Of a stretch of DNA of 35,982 nucleotides, positions 24,865 through 32,445 are shown piece by piece. Positions within the stretch are counted from its first letter, which is position 1, and each line of letters starts with the position of its first letter. The DNA comes from Scatosoma sp002474405 (GTDB lineage Bacteria > Bacillota > Clostridia > Christensenellales > Borkfalkiaceae), in contig CALAFO010000014.1 in assembly GCA_937892545.1 (NCBI GenBank), positions 1-35,982 on the forward strand, read 5' to 3'. A program made the position numbers and the translations under genes. The notes beneath the pieces are model-generated. The model did not search any database, had not been told where the DNA came from, and worked only from the letters and a program-made list of their open reading frames with translations.

Positions 24865-25012
24865 AGCTGCCCCTCATCAGTCCGCTTTGCGGACAGCTTC
24901 CCCCCGGGGGGAAGCCTTTAACATAGGCGATTTTCTAAATTTTAAACGGTTTGCTACAGTCCGTTACGAAACGGGCGATGCCCGCCCCCGAAGGGGAAAG
25001 CAAGAATAAGGC
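24865..25012 (+). repeat. Composite hairpin repeat, copy F
   Basis: GTCCGC-ttt-GCGGAC (24880-24894); a perfect 20-bp palindrome GCTTCCCCCC/GGGGGGAAGC (24896-24915); GCCT/AGGC (about 24914-24928); then the AGTCCGTTACGA module with CGGGC-gat-GCCCG (24972-24984) and GAAGGGGAAAGCAAG. It ends three bases before the fakA stop codon (25015-25017). Confidence 0.88.
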
Positions 25013-25014
25013 TT

Positions 25015-26673
25015 TTATTCCAAAGAAATAATGTAGTAGTATACGGGCTGACCGCCGAAGTGGAAATCTACGTCGCAATCGGGATATTTTTCGCCGACCT
25101 GCGCGGCAAGCGCGGCGGCATCCTCTTCCGAAACGCCTTCGCCGTAGTACAGCGTAATCATCTCGTGCGAGTCCTCTTTCATTTTGTTGAGAAGTTTTAA
25201 AACGGTATCGGGAATGTTCTGCGACTTCGCGAGAATCTTTTTATCGTCAAGCCCGATGACATCGCCTTTGGAAATAGAGAATCCGTTCAGCGACGTATCG
25301 CGCACGGCGTACGTTACCTGCCCGGCTTTTACGTTATCCAATTCGTGAATCATGTTCACTTTGTTTTCTTCCACGGAAACTTCGGGGTTGAACTGGAGCG
25401 CCGCGGCAAAACCCTGCGGCACGTTTTTGGTGGGAATGACGTGAATCGTACGGTTTTCCACCAGATCTTTCGCCTGTTCCGCCGCCAGAATAATGTTTTT
25501 GTTGTTGGGGAAGATGAAAATATCGCGCGCGTTGATCTTCTGCGCCGCCGAAGCGATGTCGCCCGCGGTGGGGTTCATCGTCTGCCCGCCTTCGATGACT
25601 TTATCTACGCAGAGATCTTTGAAGATGCCCGCTAAGCCTTCGCCCGCGCAGATGGCAAGCATGCCCATATCTTTCTTTTCCGCCTCGCGTTTGGCGCGCA
25701 GCTGACGGTTCTGTTCCAGCATGTTTTCGATCTTCGGGCGATCGAGTTCGCCCAGCTGCAGCGCGTACGTGAGCGCCACGCCCGGCTGATTTGTATGCAC
25801 GTGCACTTTCACAAGCTCTAAATCGCCGATACAGATGACGGAATCGCCCAGTTCGCAAAGACGTTCGCGCAGGCGGTCGATATCCGCAAGGGTGGTGCTC
25901 TTCTTTAAATTGATGATGAAAAATTCGGTGCAGTATGCAAACTGAATTTCGCCGAGGTCCAGATTGATGATATCGGAATTATCGCCGAATTCGTCGGACA
26001 TCTTCTGTACGCCGGAAGTATCGGTTTCGGCGATTTCCTGCGCTTCTTCGCCCTTGAGGTAGGCAAGGAAGCCTTTGAAAATGGTCATGAGTCCCACGCC
26101 GCCCGAATCCACTACGCCCGCTTTTTTCAAAACGGGAAGAAGTTCGGGAGTTTTGGCAAGCGCGCGTTCGCCCTCTTCGATGACGGCTTCGAAAAATTCT
26201 TCGAAGTTTTTCTTGCGGGAGCCGACTTTCACGGCTTCGTCGCTCATCATTCTGATGACCGTTAAAATGGTGCCTTCCTTGGGGGCGGAAACGGCGCCGT
26301 AGGCTACTTTGGTGCCCGCCGCCATGGCTTTCGCGAACGTTTTCGTATCGAAATTTTCGCCGCATTCGCGAATCACCGAACAGATACCGCGGAGAATCTG
26401 CGATAAAATTACGCCCGAATTACCTCTTGCGCCGCGGAGCGCGCCGCGGGAAACGGCGTCGCATACTTCCATAAACCCGTTGGTGGTGCAGGCGGAAAGT
26501 TCTTTCACCGCCGACTGCATCGTTAAAGACATATTCGTGCCCGTATCGCCGTCCGGTACCGGGAATACGTTAAGCGCGTCTACTTTCGCCCGATTTTTTT
26601 CGAGCGCCTGAGAACCGAGCAGGATCATCTTTCTGAAATCCACGCTCGTTATCGTTCTTTGCATTTTCTGCAT
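25015..26673 (-). CDS. fakA: Fatty acid kinase catalytic subunit FakA (DAK2 domain, YloV-like)
   Basis: Phosphorylates FakB-bound fatty acids to acyl phosphates for phospholipid synthesis. The 552-residue protein has the DAK2 kinase domain at the N-terminus (about 1-205) with the metal/ATP motif NVFPVPDGDTGTNMSLTM (Asp41, Asp43), GARGNSGVILSQILRG, and VDSGGVGLMTIF. A middle linker and the C-terminal FakB-interacting/YloV domain follow (IFIFPNNKNIILAAEQA; VIPTKNVPQGFAAALQF). Length is normal. The start ATG 26673 follows AAAGGAGCAGACA; ATG 26664 is a less likely alternative. No fakB is in the window. It lies downstream of asp23, separated by tandem terminator-like hairpins. Confidence 0.95.
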   Translation of the reverse strand: MQKMQRTITSVDFRKMILLGSQALEKNRAKVDALNVFPVPDGDTGTNMSLTMQSAVKELSACTTNGFMEVCDAVSRGALRGARGNSGVILSQILRGICSVIRECGENFDTKTFAKAMAAGTKVAYGAVSAPKEGTILTVIRMMSDEAVKVGSRKKNFEEFFEAVIEEGERALAKTPELLPVLKKAGVVDSGGVGLMTIFKGFLAYLKGEEAQEIAETDTSGVQKMSDEFGDNSDIINLDLGEIQFAYCTEFFIINLKKSTTLADIDRLRERLCELGDSVICIGDLELVKVHVHTNQPGVALTYALQLGELDRPKIENMLEQNRQLRAKREAEKKDMGMLAICAGEGLAGIFKDLCVDKVIEGGQTMNPTAGDIASAAQKINARDIFIFPNNKNIILAAEQAKDLVENRTIHVIPTKNVPQGFAAALQFNPEVSVEENKVNMIHELDNVKAGQVTYAVRDTSLNGFSISKGDVIGLDDKKILAKSQNIPDTVLKLLNKMKEDSHEMITLYYGEGVSEEDAAALAAQVGEKYPDCDVDFHFGGQPVYYYIISLE

Positions 26674-26712
26674 TGTCTGCTCCTTTAATCCGTTGTGTTA
26701 AAAAAGAAAAAT

Positions 26713-26735
26713 ACGCGCGGCGGAAAAAACCGCGC
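26713..26735 (-). terminator. Second terminator-like hairpin between asp23 and fakA
   Basis: GCGCGG (26715-26720) and CCGCGC (26730-26735) form a 6-bp GC stem. On the minus strand GTATTTTTCT follows. It directly follows the first terminator. Confidence 0.55.
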
Positions 26736-26772
26736 AAAAACGTTTCGCTTCCGTACTTTTGAAAGCGAAACG
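26736..26772 (-). terminator. Terminator after asp23
   Basis: CGTTTCGCTT (26741-26750) and AAGCGAAACG (26763-26772) form a perfect 10-bp stem. On the minus strand TTTTT follows (26740-26736). It would end or attenuate the asp23 message before fakA. Confidence 0.8.
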
Positions 26773-26777
26773 CGATT

Positions 26778-27128
26778 CTACAGCTTTACCCCGATGACGT
26801 TTACGTTTACCGTATCCACAATCATGCCCGTAAAGCTTTCTACTTTGTATTTGACTGCCTCGCGGAGAGATTCCGCCACCGCGCCGATAGATACGCCGTA
26901 TTTGATTACCACGTACATATCGATATAAATCCGATTGCCTTCCGTGGTAACTTTTACGCCGCGCCCGCCCGCGTCGCGCTTTAAAAGCTCCGCCAGCGAA
27001 TCGGTGAAACGACGGGAAACAAGCTCCACTATACCGTAGCATTCCATCGCCGTGTGAGAGGCGACTTTGGCTATGGCGAGATCGGATATTGAAATTTTTC
27101 CGTATGCGTTACTTGTATTAACCGACAT
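26778..27128 (-). CDS. Asp23/Gls24 family protein (YloU-like)
   Basis: The 116-residue protein matches the Asp23/Gls24 envelope-stress family: GKISISDLAIAKVASHTAMECYGIVELVSR at the N-terminus, GVKVTTEGNRIYIDMYVVIKYGVSIGAVAESLREAVKYKVESFTGMIVDTVNVNVIGV at the C-terminus. Members are small cytosolic proteins found at the membrane through partners; the exact role is unclear. It stands divergent from rpmB and upstream of fakA, as yloU does in Bacillus. ACGGAG precedes the ATG, and a good promoter lies upstream. Confidence 0.92.
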   Translation of the reverse strand: MSVNTSNAYGKISISDLAIAKVASHTAMECYGIVELVSRRFTDSLAELLKRDAGGRGVKVTTEGNRIYIDMYVVIKYGVSIGAVAESLREAVKYKVESFTGMIVDTVNVNVIGVKL

Positions 27129-27151
27129 AGTAAATCTCCGTTTTCTATTCT

Positions 27152-27180
27152 ATTGTATCTCATTTTGCCGCGATTTGCAA
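27152..27180 (-). promoter_or_regulatory. Promoter of asp23
   Basis: On the minus strand, TTGCAA (27180-27175), 17-bp spacer and TACAAT (27157-27152), 23 bases before ATG 27128. Confidence 0.65.
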
Positions 27181-27313
27181 GCAATTTGAGATACTTTTGG
27201 CGATTTTATTGTTTCGGGGGCGTTTCGGAGGCGTTTTTTTGCCCGTTTTTACGGCTTTTTACGAATCCGCGGAAATATTTTTAATTTTTTTGCGCTTTTG
27301 CACGCGTTTTTTA

Positions 27314-27342
27314 TTGCCTTTTTTTTCGTTTCGTGATATATT
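27314..27342 (+). promoter_or_regulatory. Promoter of rpmB
   Basis: TTGCCT (27314-27319), 17-bp spacer and TATATT (27337-27342). The predicted leader is about 125 bases and contains a GGCGG/CCGCC stem. The rest of the 27129-27474 gap holds only the divergent asp23 promoter. Confidence 0.55.
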
Positions 27343-27474
27343 ATTTATGCTCGTTTTGCGGCGGGAGCGATTTTTTGCGGTTTGCCGCCGGATAACGAAC
27401 GGATTTTTTCCGATAAAACGGGCATGATTATTTACGAAATATCATTTACGAATTTCGCGCGCGGAGGTGTTAAT

Positions 27475-27657
27475 ATGAGTAAGGTTTGCAACATTTGCGG
27501 TAAAGGTCAGACGACGGGAAACAACGTGAGCCATTCTAACCGTAAAACCAGAAGAACGTTCAAAGCCAACGTACAGAAAGTTTCTTACGTGGAAAACGGC
27601 AAAGAAACGAAAGGTTACGTTTGCACCAGATGCCTGAAGAAAGCCGAGAGAGCATAA
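27475..27657 (+). CDS. rpmB: 50S ribosomal protein L28
   Basis: The 60-residue protein has the L28 pattern: MSKVCNICGKGQTTGNNVSHSNRKTRRTFKAN and YVCTRCLKKAERA. Both cysteine pairs (CNIC, CTRC) of the zinc-binding form are present. It starts at ATG 27475 behind GGAGGT. The in-frame extension upstream has no such site. It is followed by three terminator-like hairpins in tandem. Confidence 0.97.
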   Translation: MSKVCNICGKGQTTGNNVSHSNRKTRRTFKANVQKVSYVENGKETKGYVCTRCLKKAERA

Positions 27658-27690
27658 CGGCTTTTTTCGCTTCGTTTTAAAACAGAACCT

Positions 27691-27887
27691 GAGAAAGTAT
27701 CCGCACACGACTATGCCGGCGGATACTTTTTTCGCGTTGTTTTTTCCCGAAAAAGTACCCGGACACGGCTATGCCGCCCTATCGGCTGCGCCGGCGGATA
27801 CTTTTTTCGCATTGTTTTTCTCTTGAAAAAAGTACCCGGACACGGCTACGCCGCCCCATCGGCTACGCCGGCGGGTGCTTTTTTTAC
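27691..27887 (+). terminator. Three tandem terminator-like hairpins after rpmB
   Basis: Copies at 27691-27748, 27749-27823 and 27825-27887 share the order GAAAAAGTA(C/T)CCGG - ACACGGCTATGCCG - GCGGATACTTTTTT. In copy 1 AAAGTATCCGC (27694-27704) pairs with GCGGATACTTT (27719-27729), followed by T's. Copies 2 and 3 carry an extra 17 bases of the CCCTATCGGCTGCGCCG type in the loop. Copy 3 ends GCGGGTGCTTTTTTT, keeping the pairing with GTACCCG mainly through G-U/C-G changes. The array is both a repeat and a terminator. The following 27888-28015 has no visible gene. Confidence 0.8.
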
Positions 27888-28015
27888 TTACGGATTTGCG
27901 GCAAAGCGCCGTTTCGCGGGCGGGCAACGGGCGAACGGCGGCAAAAAGCCGACGAGCTATCCCCCGCGTAGCAGAAAGATAATTTTTGAATTTTAAAAAA
28001 ATATCGTTTAAACGC

Positions 28016-28046
28016 TTGACAAGCGCCGCCTGTTTCGTGATATAAT
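28016..28046 (+). promoter_or_regulatory. Promoter of the second lipoprotein gene
   Basis: Perfect TTGACA (28016-28021) and perfect TATAAT (28041-28046), but with a 19-bp spacer, which is longer than optimal. The leader is about 170 bases and holds a CGAGG/CCTCG stem just before the AAGGAG site. Confidence 0.65.
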
Positions 28047-28223
28047 AAATACGTAAATCGGGGTTGTCCGCCGCGCACGCACACGCGTACGCCGGAGCGC
28101 ATATATTAAATAAGGCGCCCCCGTGCGGCGCGACCGATGACGAAAAAAACGTAATTTTTTAAGTTTCCGACCGGGCGAGGCGAAAACCTCGTGCGAAAAA
28201 AATATATAAAAAGGAGAAAAAGC

Positions 28224-30305
28224 ATGACATCGAAATTAAAGAAACTGTGGCTGTTCGTTGCCTCCGCCGTAATGGCGCTCACCGCGATTTTCGCCGTGGG
28301 CTGCACCACGAACGACGGCGACGCCTGCACCACGCACACGTACGGCGAATGGGTGATTGTGAAAGAACCCACCGAAACGGAAAAAGGTTTGAGAAAGCAC
28401 ACCTGCACCGTATGCGGCAACGTTGAAGAGGAAGAATTACAGACGCTTACCTCCGTTACGGCGGCAATCAAGTCGCCCGCAATGACGAAAGGCACCGGCA
28501 TCGACCTGACGATCGAACCGTTTACCCTGACGTACACGAGCGCGGATAAAATGAGCGAATCCGGAACGGACACCGCGAAAATCGTTTCGACGAGAACACA
28601 GACGATCGATTGCCACGGCGGGTATGTTTACCTCGGCATCGGCGACGAAGGATTTCTGTATGCGTACGGGAAACTCTATCTGCATTCCGTGGAAAGCGTA
28701 ACGACGATTGCGACGGGAGAGAAAGAGACGGAGGACAACGGCGTAGGCGAGATTGCCTTCCTGTTTGACAAAGACACGATTTATCTTGCCGCGACGGTAT
28801 ACGAAAGGGACGAAACCACGGGCAAATACACCGTGAAGAACGATGACGAATCCATGATGATTTCCGGCACGATCGACGAGTTTCTTGCCGAACAGGACGG
28901 CTGGCTGCAGACCGCCGCGCAGATGATTCTGGGCGACACCGAAAAATTCTTCGGCTTTATCGATACCGACCTGCGACCGTTTGCGGAAAAGGTGGCGGAA
29001 GCGTTCGGGCTGGACGCGGAAGAAGCGCAGAAACGTGCCCTTTCGATGATTTTCGCCGAAGGGAAAACGGACGACGGCTACGTGCTTACCGACAAATCGA
29101 ATCTGTTTTTGAATTTCAGCAACGACGTTACGATGCTGAAAATCAACGCGCTGATCGATAAATATCTGGGCGCGGGCACGTATGCGAAGCTGGAAGCGCT
29201 GCCGACGATGCTGGACTGGAAAGTGAGCGACACGATGACGCTGCTGGCGGCGAAAGGCGTTACCGTGGAGAAAATTACCGCGATTGCGGATAAAGCGATT
29301 CAGCTGATTACGGGCGACGAGACGGCTACCCTGAAGAGCGTGACGGGACTTGACCTGAGCGAAGTCATCGATTCTTACAAAGACGTAACGCTGGGCGAGC
29401 TGCTGGCGAAACTTTCCGCAGACGGAGAAATCGATTACGAAGCCACGGCGGAGGATCTGTTAAATACGTTGCGCTCGTTCTATTACGACCTGTCGCAATG
29501 GACGACGAGTTTCTACAGCGCCGAAACGGACGGAAGCGATTTCGAAGCGACGTACAACGAGAAATGGGCGCAATTCAAAACGACTTATCCCGACACGGAC
29601 TGGGATCACTATGTTACCCTGGTGCAGGAAGCCTATAAAACCAAGGCGGGCGATACGGAATACGCGAAGTATTTCGGCGCGGACTGCACGAAAGAACAGC
29701 TTGTGGCAGGCATGAAAACGGCGCTGGGCGATTCCGAGGTATTTTCCGCCGCCACCGCCGCGATCGCAAACGAACTGAACCCGAACTACGGCAAGACGGA
29801 AGAAGAAATCGCCGCGGCAGAAAAAGCGGAGCTTGCGGAAAGAGTGAGCGATATGAAAGACTCTATTCAGACGATTCTTACCGCGGGAAAGACGTACACG
29901 CTGCCCGAACTGATTGAAGAAGCGACGGAAGGAAGCATATCGGCGCAGATGATTAAACTGGGGCTGAACACGCTTGCCGCCGAGCTGGATAAAGGCATTT
30001 CGCTGAAGCTTACGCTGGACGCAGACCGTACCCTTACCGGCTATGAAATTTCGCTGACGAAAGATTTGCTTGCGGCGATTTGCGAGATGAGCGCCGAAAT
30101 CGAAACCGACGGCACGACGACCGTGAAAACGGGCTTGCGGATTGCGACCGACTTGAAACTTTCCGTTGCGTACGGAGCGGAAAAAGCCTCGCACAAGGCG
30201 GATTTCAACGCGGAAGAATTTGTGAAACTGTTCCCCTCTCAGCCCAAAACCGACGGCGGAAACACCGACGACGGCAATACGGACACGACGGCTTACGCGG
30301 CTTAA
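28224..30305 (+). CDS. Lipoprotein, large alpha-helical, unknown function
   Basis: The 693-residue protein starts at ATG 28224 behind AAGGAG. The signal peptide has a lipobox AVGC (Cys27). Just after it come HTYGEWVIVKEPTETEKGLRKHTCTVCG, a His/Cys element like that in the lipoprotein at 17706. Then comes a long acidic domain, mostly predicted helix, which I do not recognise, and a Thr/Asp/Gly-rich tail (about 670-693). Low tryptophan and many short repeats of Lys/Glu/Ala-rich helices are notable. It has its own promoter and terminator. A surface or substrate-binding role is only inferred. Confidence 0.75.
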   Translation: MTSKLKKLWLFVASAVMALTAIFAVGCTTNDGDACTTHTYGEWVIVKEPTETEKGLRKHTCTVCGNVEEEELQTLTSVTAAIKSPAMTKGTGIDLTIEPFTLTYTSADKMSESGTDTAKIVSTRTQTIDCHGGYVYLGIGDEGFLYAYGKLYLHSVESVTTIATGEKETEDNGVGEIAFLFDKDTIYLAATVYERDETTGKYTVKNDDESMMISGTIDEFLAEQDGWLQTAAQMILGDTEKFFGFIDTDLRPFAEKVAEAFGLDAEEAQKRALSMIFAEGKTDDGYVLTDKSNLFLNFSNDVTMLKINALIDKYLGAGTYAKLEALPTMLDWKVSDTMTLLAAKGVTVEKITAIADKAIQLITGDETATLKSVTGLDLSEVIDSYKDVTLGELLAKLSADGEIDYEATAEDLLNTLRSFYYDLSQWTTSFYSAETDGSDFEATYNEKWAQFKTTYPDTDWDHYVTLVQEAYKTKAGDTEYAKYFGADCTKEQLVAGMKTALGDSEVFSAATAAIANELNPNYGKTEEEIAAAEKAELAERVSDMKDSIQTILTAGKTYTLPELIEEATEGSISAQMIKLGLNTLAAELDKGISLKLTLDADRTLTGYEISLTKDLLAAICEMSAEIETDGTTTVKTGLRIATDLKLSVAYGAEKASHKADFNAEEFVKLFPSQPKTDGGNTDDGNTDTTAYAA

Positions 30306-30352
30306 AGCTGCCGAAATACAAAGCTTACGCCTTGTAAACGATAAAATAATTT

Positions 30353-30390
30353 TGCCTGCCGGCTCTTTGCGGAGACGGCAGGCATTTTTT
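30353..30390 (+). terminator. Terminator after the second lipoprotein gene
   Basis: TGCCTGCCG (30353-30361) pairs with CGGCAGGCA (30376-30384), followed by TTTTTT. The minus-strand side (AAATTATTTT) may also serve the convergent dipeptidase gene. Confidence 0.88.
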
Positions 30391-30478
30391 CTGTCGGCGA
30401 AACGATTGTTAAAGCAGTAATTCAATTTACGAGATTTGCGGCGGCGCGGTATCGGACGGGCGAAGTCCGCGGGAGATT

Positions 30479-31417
30479 TTACGGAAGCAGGCGGGCGGCG
30501 TTGGTACAGGCGAATTTTTCTATCTGCCGGGGCGTGAACAGGCGTTCCAGCGAGCGGAAAAAATCCGGCATCGCCGCGGGACTTTCGGGGTACGGATTTT
30601 CCGTTCCGTAAAAGTCGCCGCCGATTGCCACGCAGTTTTCGCCGCCTTTTTCCATAAGATAGCGCACGTGTTGCGCAAGCGTGCGATTTCCCGCAAATTC
30701 GCGTACGAAACACACGCCGACCACGCCGCCGCTATCCGCGATTTTTTTAATCTGCGTATCGGTGAGATTGCGTTTGTGCGGGCACAGAGCGCGCACGAGC
30801 GAATGGGTGGCGCATACCGCAGCTTTGCGCTCGCCCGCCAGGGCGAAAATATCGCGCGCGGCGCCGTCGGAAGCGTGCGATATATCGGGAATCGCTCCCC
30901 TTTCCAGCGCGTACGCCATAGCGGCTTTGCCTTTCGCGGTGAGTCCGCCCGCCTCGCCGTTGGGTGCGGAAAGGCTGTTTTTTACATTCCACACGGGCGA
31001 AAAAATTTTTACGCCGCTATCGAACAATTTTTTCAGCGCGGACAAATCGCCGCGGGAGGCGGCTCCGCCTTCAACGGTGAGAATCGCTTTTCCGCCCGTG
31101 ATTTCTTCGAACGCGGGACGGACGGCACGAAACAGCGCCAGCTGGTTTTCGATTTTTCTGCGATCGGAATCGGCTTCGCCTTTACAAAACAACGCGAAGC
31201 ATTGCAGTTTACAGCCGCCGCGCCGGAATAAATCGAACTGCGCCGGAAGCGTCGGCGGCGCGGCGTTTTTGTAATTCCCGCCATTTCCGCAGCGGTTTTC
31301 CAGGAAATCCGAGCTGCCGAAATCTGCCGGATACGAGAGAAAATCGCAATGCAGATCGGCATACGGCAACGGGTGCGGGCAGAAATTCCGGGAACAAATC
31401 GGCGCGGAATCAACCAC
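30479..31417 (-). CDS. Membrane-dipeptidase family protein (peptidase M19)
   Basis: Zinc dipeptidase of the renal dipeptidase family; cleaves dipeptides. Metal ligands are all visible: His23 and Asp25 in ADLHCDFL, Glu116 in LTVEGG, His181 in DISHAS, His205 in CATHS, and Asp268 in GGDFYG. At 312 residues it is normal. No signal peptide is evident, so a cytosolic location is likely. The start codon GTG 31417 has no good ribosome site of its own. It overlaps the end of a 23-codon frame with a strong site (31410-31481), suggesting coupled translation. A different start further in (for example before HPLPYADLH) is possible. Confidence 0.88.
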   Translation of the reverse strand: MVDSAPICSRNFCPHPLPYADLHCDFLSYPADFGSSDFLENRCGNGGNYKNAAPPTLPAQFDLFRRGGCKLQCFALFCKGEADSDRRKIENQLALFRAVRPAFEEITGGKAILTVEGGAASRGDLSALKKLFDSGVKIFSPVWNVKNSLSAPNGEAGGLTAKGKAAMAYALERGAIPDISHASDGAARDIFALAGERKAAVCATHSLVRALCPHKRNLTDTQIKKIADSGGVVGVCFVREFAGNRTLAQHVRYLMEKGGENCVAIGGDFYGTENPYPESPAAMPDFFRSLERLFTPRQIEKFACTNAARLLP

Positions 31418-31481
31418 GTTTTTTCACGAAAAGGCGTAAAATAAAGCGCACGGGCGCGGGCAGTTTAATACAGATAAACAT
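31410..31481 (-). CDS. Possible 23-residue cationic hydrophobic peptide
   Basis: ATG 31481 follows GGAGGG (31497-31492) at 10 bases. The frame reads MFICIKLPAPVRFILRLFVK, then KRG and TGA (31412-31410). It overlaps the GTG start of the M19 gene by eight bases. The strong ribosome site, which the M19 gene lacks, suggests it is translated. It could be a membrane-active or leader peptide, or only a translational coupling device. No homologue is recognised. Confidence 0.4.
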   Translation of the reverse strand: MFICIKLPAPVRFILRLFVKKRG

Positions 31482-31545
31482 TTTTTATGTACCCTCCTCT
31501 ACCCGTATTTTATGCAAAGACGCGGGCGGAGGGTGAATAGACGAT

Positions 31546-31574
31546 AAAAAAGCCGCCGCTGAAAACGCGACGAC
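31546..31574 (-). terminator. Terminator of the fmt-rsmB-rlmN-rpe operon
   Basis: On the minus strand GTCGTCGC (31574-31567) pairs with GCGGCGGC (31559-31552), eight pairs including two G-U, around a 7-base loop, followed by TTTTTT (31551-31546). It lies about 150 bases downstream of the rpe stop codon. Confidence 0.6.
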
Positions 31575-31589
31575 TTTCTTTGATTTATA

Positions 31590-31655
31590 GGGCATCCTCT
31601 TCCGTACAAAGCCAAGGCTTCGGAAACCTTTTCCGAAAGGGAAGGCAAGAAAAGG
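31590..31655 (+). repeat. Degenerate member of the hairpin repeat family
   Basis: CCTTTTCCGAAAGGGAAGGCAAGAA resembles the GGGGAAAGCAAG modules of other copies, and AAGGCTTCGGAAACC is an imperfect stem. The element is eroded. The gap between rpe and the dipeptidase holds nothing else apart from the terminator. Confidence 0.45.
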
Positions 31656-31726
31656 ACGGCTTTTCCGAAGTGAAGCCCGATATGAAGAATTGTAACAGGC
31701 GACAGGGCTGCCTTATCTGCCGTTTT

Positions 31727-32398
31727 TTACAAGGTGCGCAGGGCTTCGATTGCCGCGGCGCGGTTTTCGGATTTGAACACGCCGCTGCCCGCCACGATGA
31801 CGTTTGCGCCCGCGGCTTTTGCGAGTTTTACCGTTTCCGTATTGATACCGCCGTCGATTTCCACATCGCACGGAAGGTTGTTTTTGCGGATGATTCCGCG
31901 GATTTCGCGCACTTTATCCAGCACGTCGGCAATGAATTTCTGCCCGCCGAACCCCGGAAACACGCTCATGACAAGCACCATATCGCAAAGCGGAATTACC
32001 TTTTCGACGGCGGACACGGGCGTATCGGGATTGATGACCGCGCCGCACTTCGCCCCCGCGTTTTTAATGAGTTTCAGCGTATCTTCCAGCGTTTCGCCGC
32101 ACGCTTCGGCATGCACGGTAACATAGTCGGCGCCCGCTTTCACGAAACGTTCCGCGTACTTTTCGGGATGCACGATCATCAGATGACAATCGAGCTGCAG
32201 CTTCGTGATTTTGCGGAGATCTTCCACCATTTTGATGCCGAACGTGATGTTGTTCACAAAAACGCCGTCCATTACGTCGCAATGGATGATGTCGGCGCCG
32301 CTCTTTTCGAGGTTTTGCACCTCTTCGCCCATTCTGGAGAAGTCCGCCGAAAGAATCGACGGCGCGATTTTGATTTTTTCGTTTTCGGGTGTGTTCAT
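31727..32398 (-). CDS. rpe: Ribulose-phosphate 3-epimerase
   Basis: Interconverts ribulose 5-phosphate and xylulose 5-phosphate in the pentose phosphate pathway; TIM barrel. Key residues are present: Ser14 in APSILSADF, His39 and Asp41 in HCDVMDG, His72 in LDCHLMI, Asp182 in VEIDGGIN, and the SVFPGFGGQKF phosphate loop. At 223 residues it is normal. An AGGA site precedes ATG 32398. It lies 47 bases after rlmN and probably ends the fmt operon. In Bacillus-type order prpC, prkC and rsgA stand between rlmN and rpe; they are absent here. Confidence 0.97.
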   Translation of the reverse strand: MNTPENEKIKIAPSILSADFSRMGEEVQNLEKSGADIIHCDVMDGVFVNNITFGIKMVEDLRKITKLQLDCHLMIVHPEKYAERFVKAGADYVTVHAEACGETLEDTLKLIKNAGAKCGAVINPDTPVSAVEKVIPLCDMVLVMSVFPGFGGQKFIADVLDKVREIRGIIRKNNLPCDVEIDGGINTETVKLAKAAGANVIVAGSGVFKSENRAAAIEALRTL

Positions 32399-32445
32399 AT
32401 TATTTTTTCCTCGTCTGAGATTTTTTATTTTTTTAAGGGAACGGT

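Noticed and set aside
29460..30713. A 417-codon minus-strand frame over the end of the lipoprotein gene and the dipeptidase
   Set aside because: Arg/Phe-rich shadow without a ribosome site; it overlaps two real genes.
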